A stretch of DNA of 64,000 nucleotides. It comes from Bradyrhizobium sp. 141 (lineage in GTDB: Bacteria > Pseudomonadota > Alphaproteobacteria > Rhizobiales > Xanthobacteraceae). This document shows positions 63,999 through 64,000 of the stretch, one piece after another. The DNA is taken from assembly GCF_023074055.1 (NCBI RefSeq), contig NZ_JADPKR010000018.1, forward strand, positions 39,621 through 103,620, in the 5' to 3' direction. Both the position numbers and the translations under genes were made by a program. Position 1 is the first letter of the stretch. Every line of letters starts with the position of its first letter. The notes under the pieces were generated by a model. It did not search any database, was not told where the DNA came from, and saw nothing but the letters and a program-made list of their open reading frames with translations.

Positions 63999-64000
63999 TT

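Overview
The window looks like a chromosomal segment of a Bradyrhizobium-type alphaproteobacterium (Rhizobiales). The GC content is high and the coding style fits that group. Supporting gene sets are the ccmI-ccmE-ccmF-ccmH (cycHJKL) cytochrome c maturation cluster, a FeuP/FeuQ-type two-component pair, an fdsGBA-fdhD-fdsD formate dehydrogenase operon, a Flp pilin and a Ku protein. EcfG-type stress promoters and several interspersed elements that I recall from Bradyrhizobium genomes point the same way. No transposase, integrase, phage structural gene, rRNA, tRNA or CRISPR array was seen. Layout, 0-4 kb: the 5' end of a GFA-family gene, then a LysR regulator divergent from an operon of an SDR dehydrogenase and a two-subunit transketolase. 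4-10 kb: a loosely packed accessory stretch of small stress-type genes (CsbD, PRC-barrel, several tiny membrane proteins) with EcfG-like promoters, pseudogene fragments, a frameshifted SMP-30-like beta-propeller gene, and a minus-strand operon of three very small genes. 10-14 kb: DUF1254 and DUF1214 genes beside a large class A penicillin-binding protein, then a YcgN-like protein. 14.3-19 kb: a compact three-gene operon encoding a patatin-like phospholipase, a cytoplasmic S8 (subtilisin-like) protease and a ComEC-type metallo-beta-lactamase-fold hydrolase. It is preceded by an AT-rich leader and is the strongest candidate for an undescribed (possibly defence or cell-death) system. 19-27 kb: a DHA2-family MFS exporter, a membrane alpha/beta hydrolase behind a triple-GAF histidine kinase, and a ThDP-dependent enzyme. 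27-33 kb: a 917-residue RTX protein built from about 200-residue modules, a structured interspersed repeat, a Flp pilin and Ku. 33-38 kb: an EcfG-driven small membrane protein, FeuPQ-like regulators with a PhoP-box-like direct repeat, and two conserved hypotheticals. 38-42 kb: the ccmIEFH operon under a perfect FNR/FixK-type palindrome. 42-51 kb: a chemoreceptor, a DegP protease, a second two-component system and glnE. 51-57.6 kb: the NAD-dependent formate dehydrogenase operon, with an apparent frameshift near the start of fdsB, divergent from its LysR regulator. 57.6-64 kb: a PleC-like PAS kinase, a cation diffusion facilitator, an inverted-repeat element, a quinone-oxidoreductase-like protein and a nitronate monooxygenase. 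How genes work together: the stress promoters suggest that the small genes of 4-10 kb and the one at 33.2 kb are co-expressed in the general stress response. The FixK-like box suggests oxygen-responsive control of cytochrome c maturation. The formate dehydrogenase genes form one NADH-producing enzyme with its maturation factor. The two apparent frameshifts, both in simple G or CG runs, could be real mutations or sequence errors.
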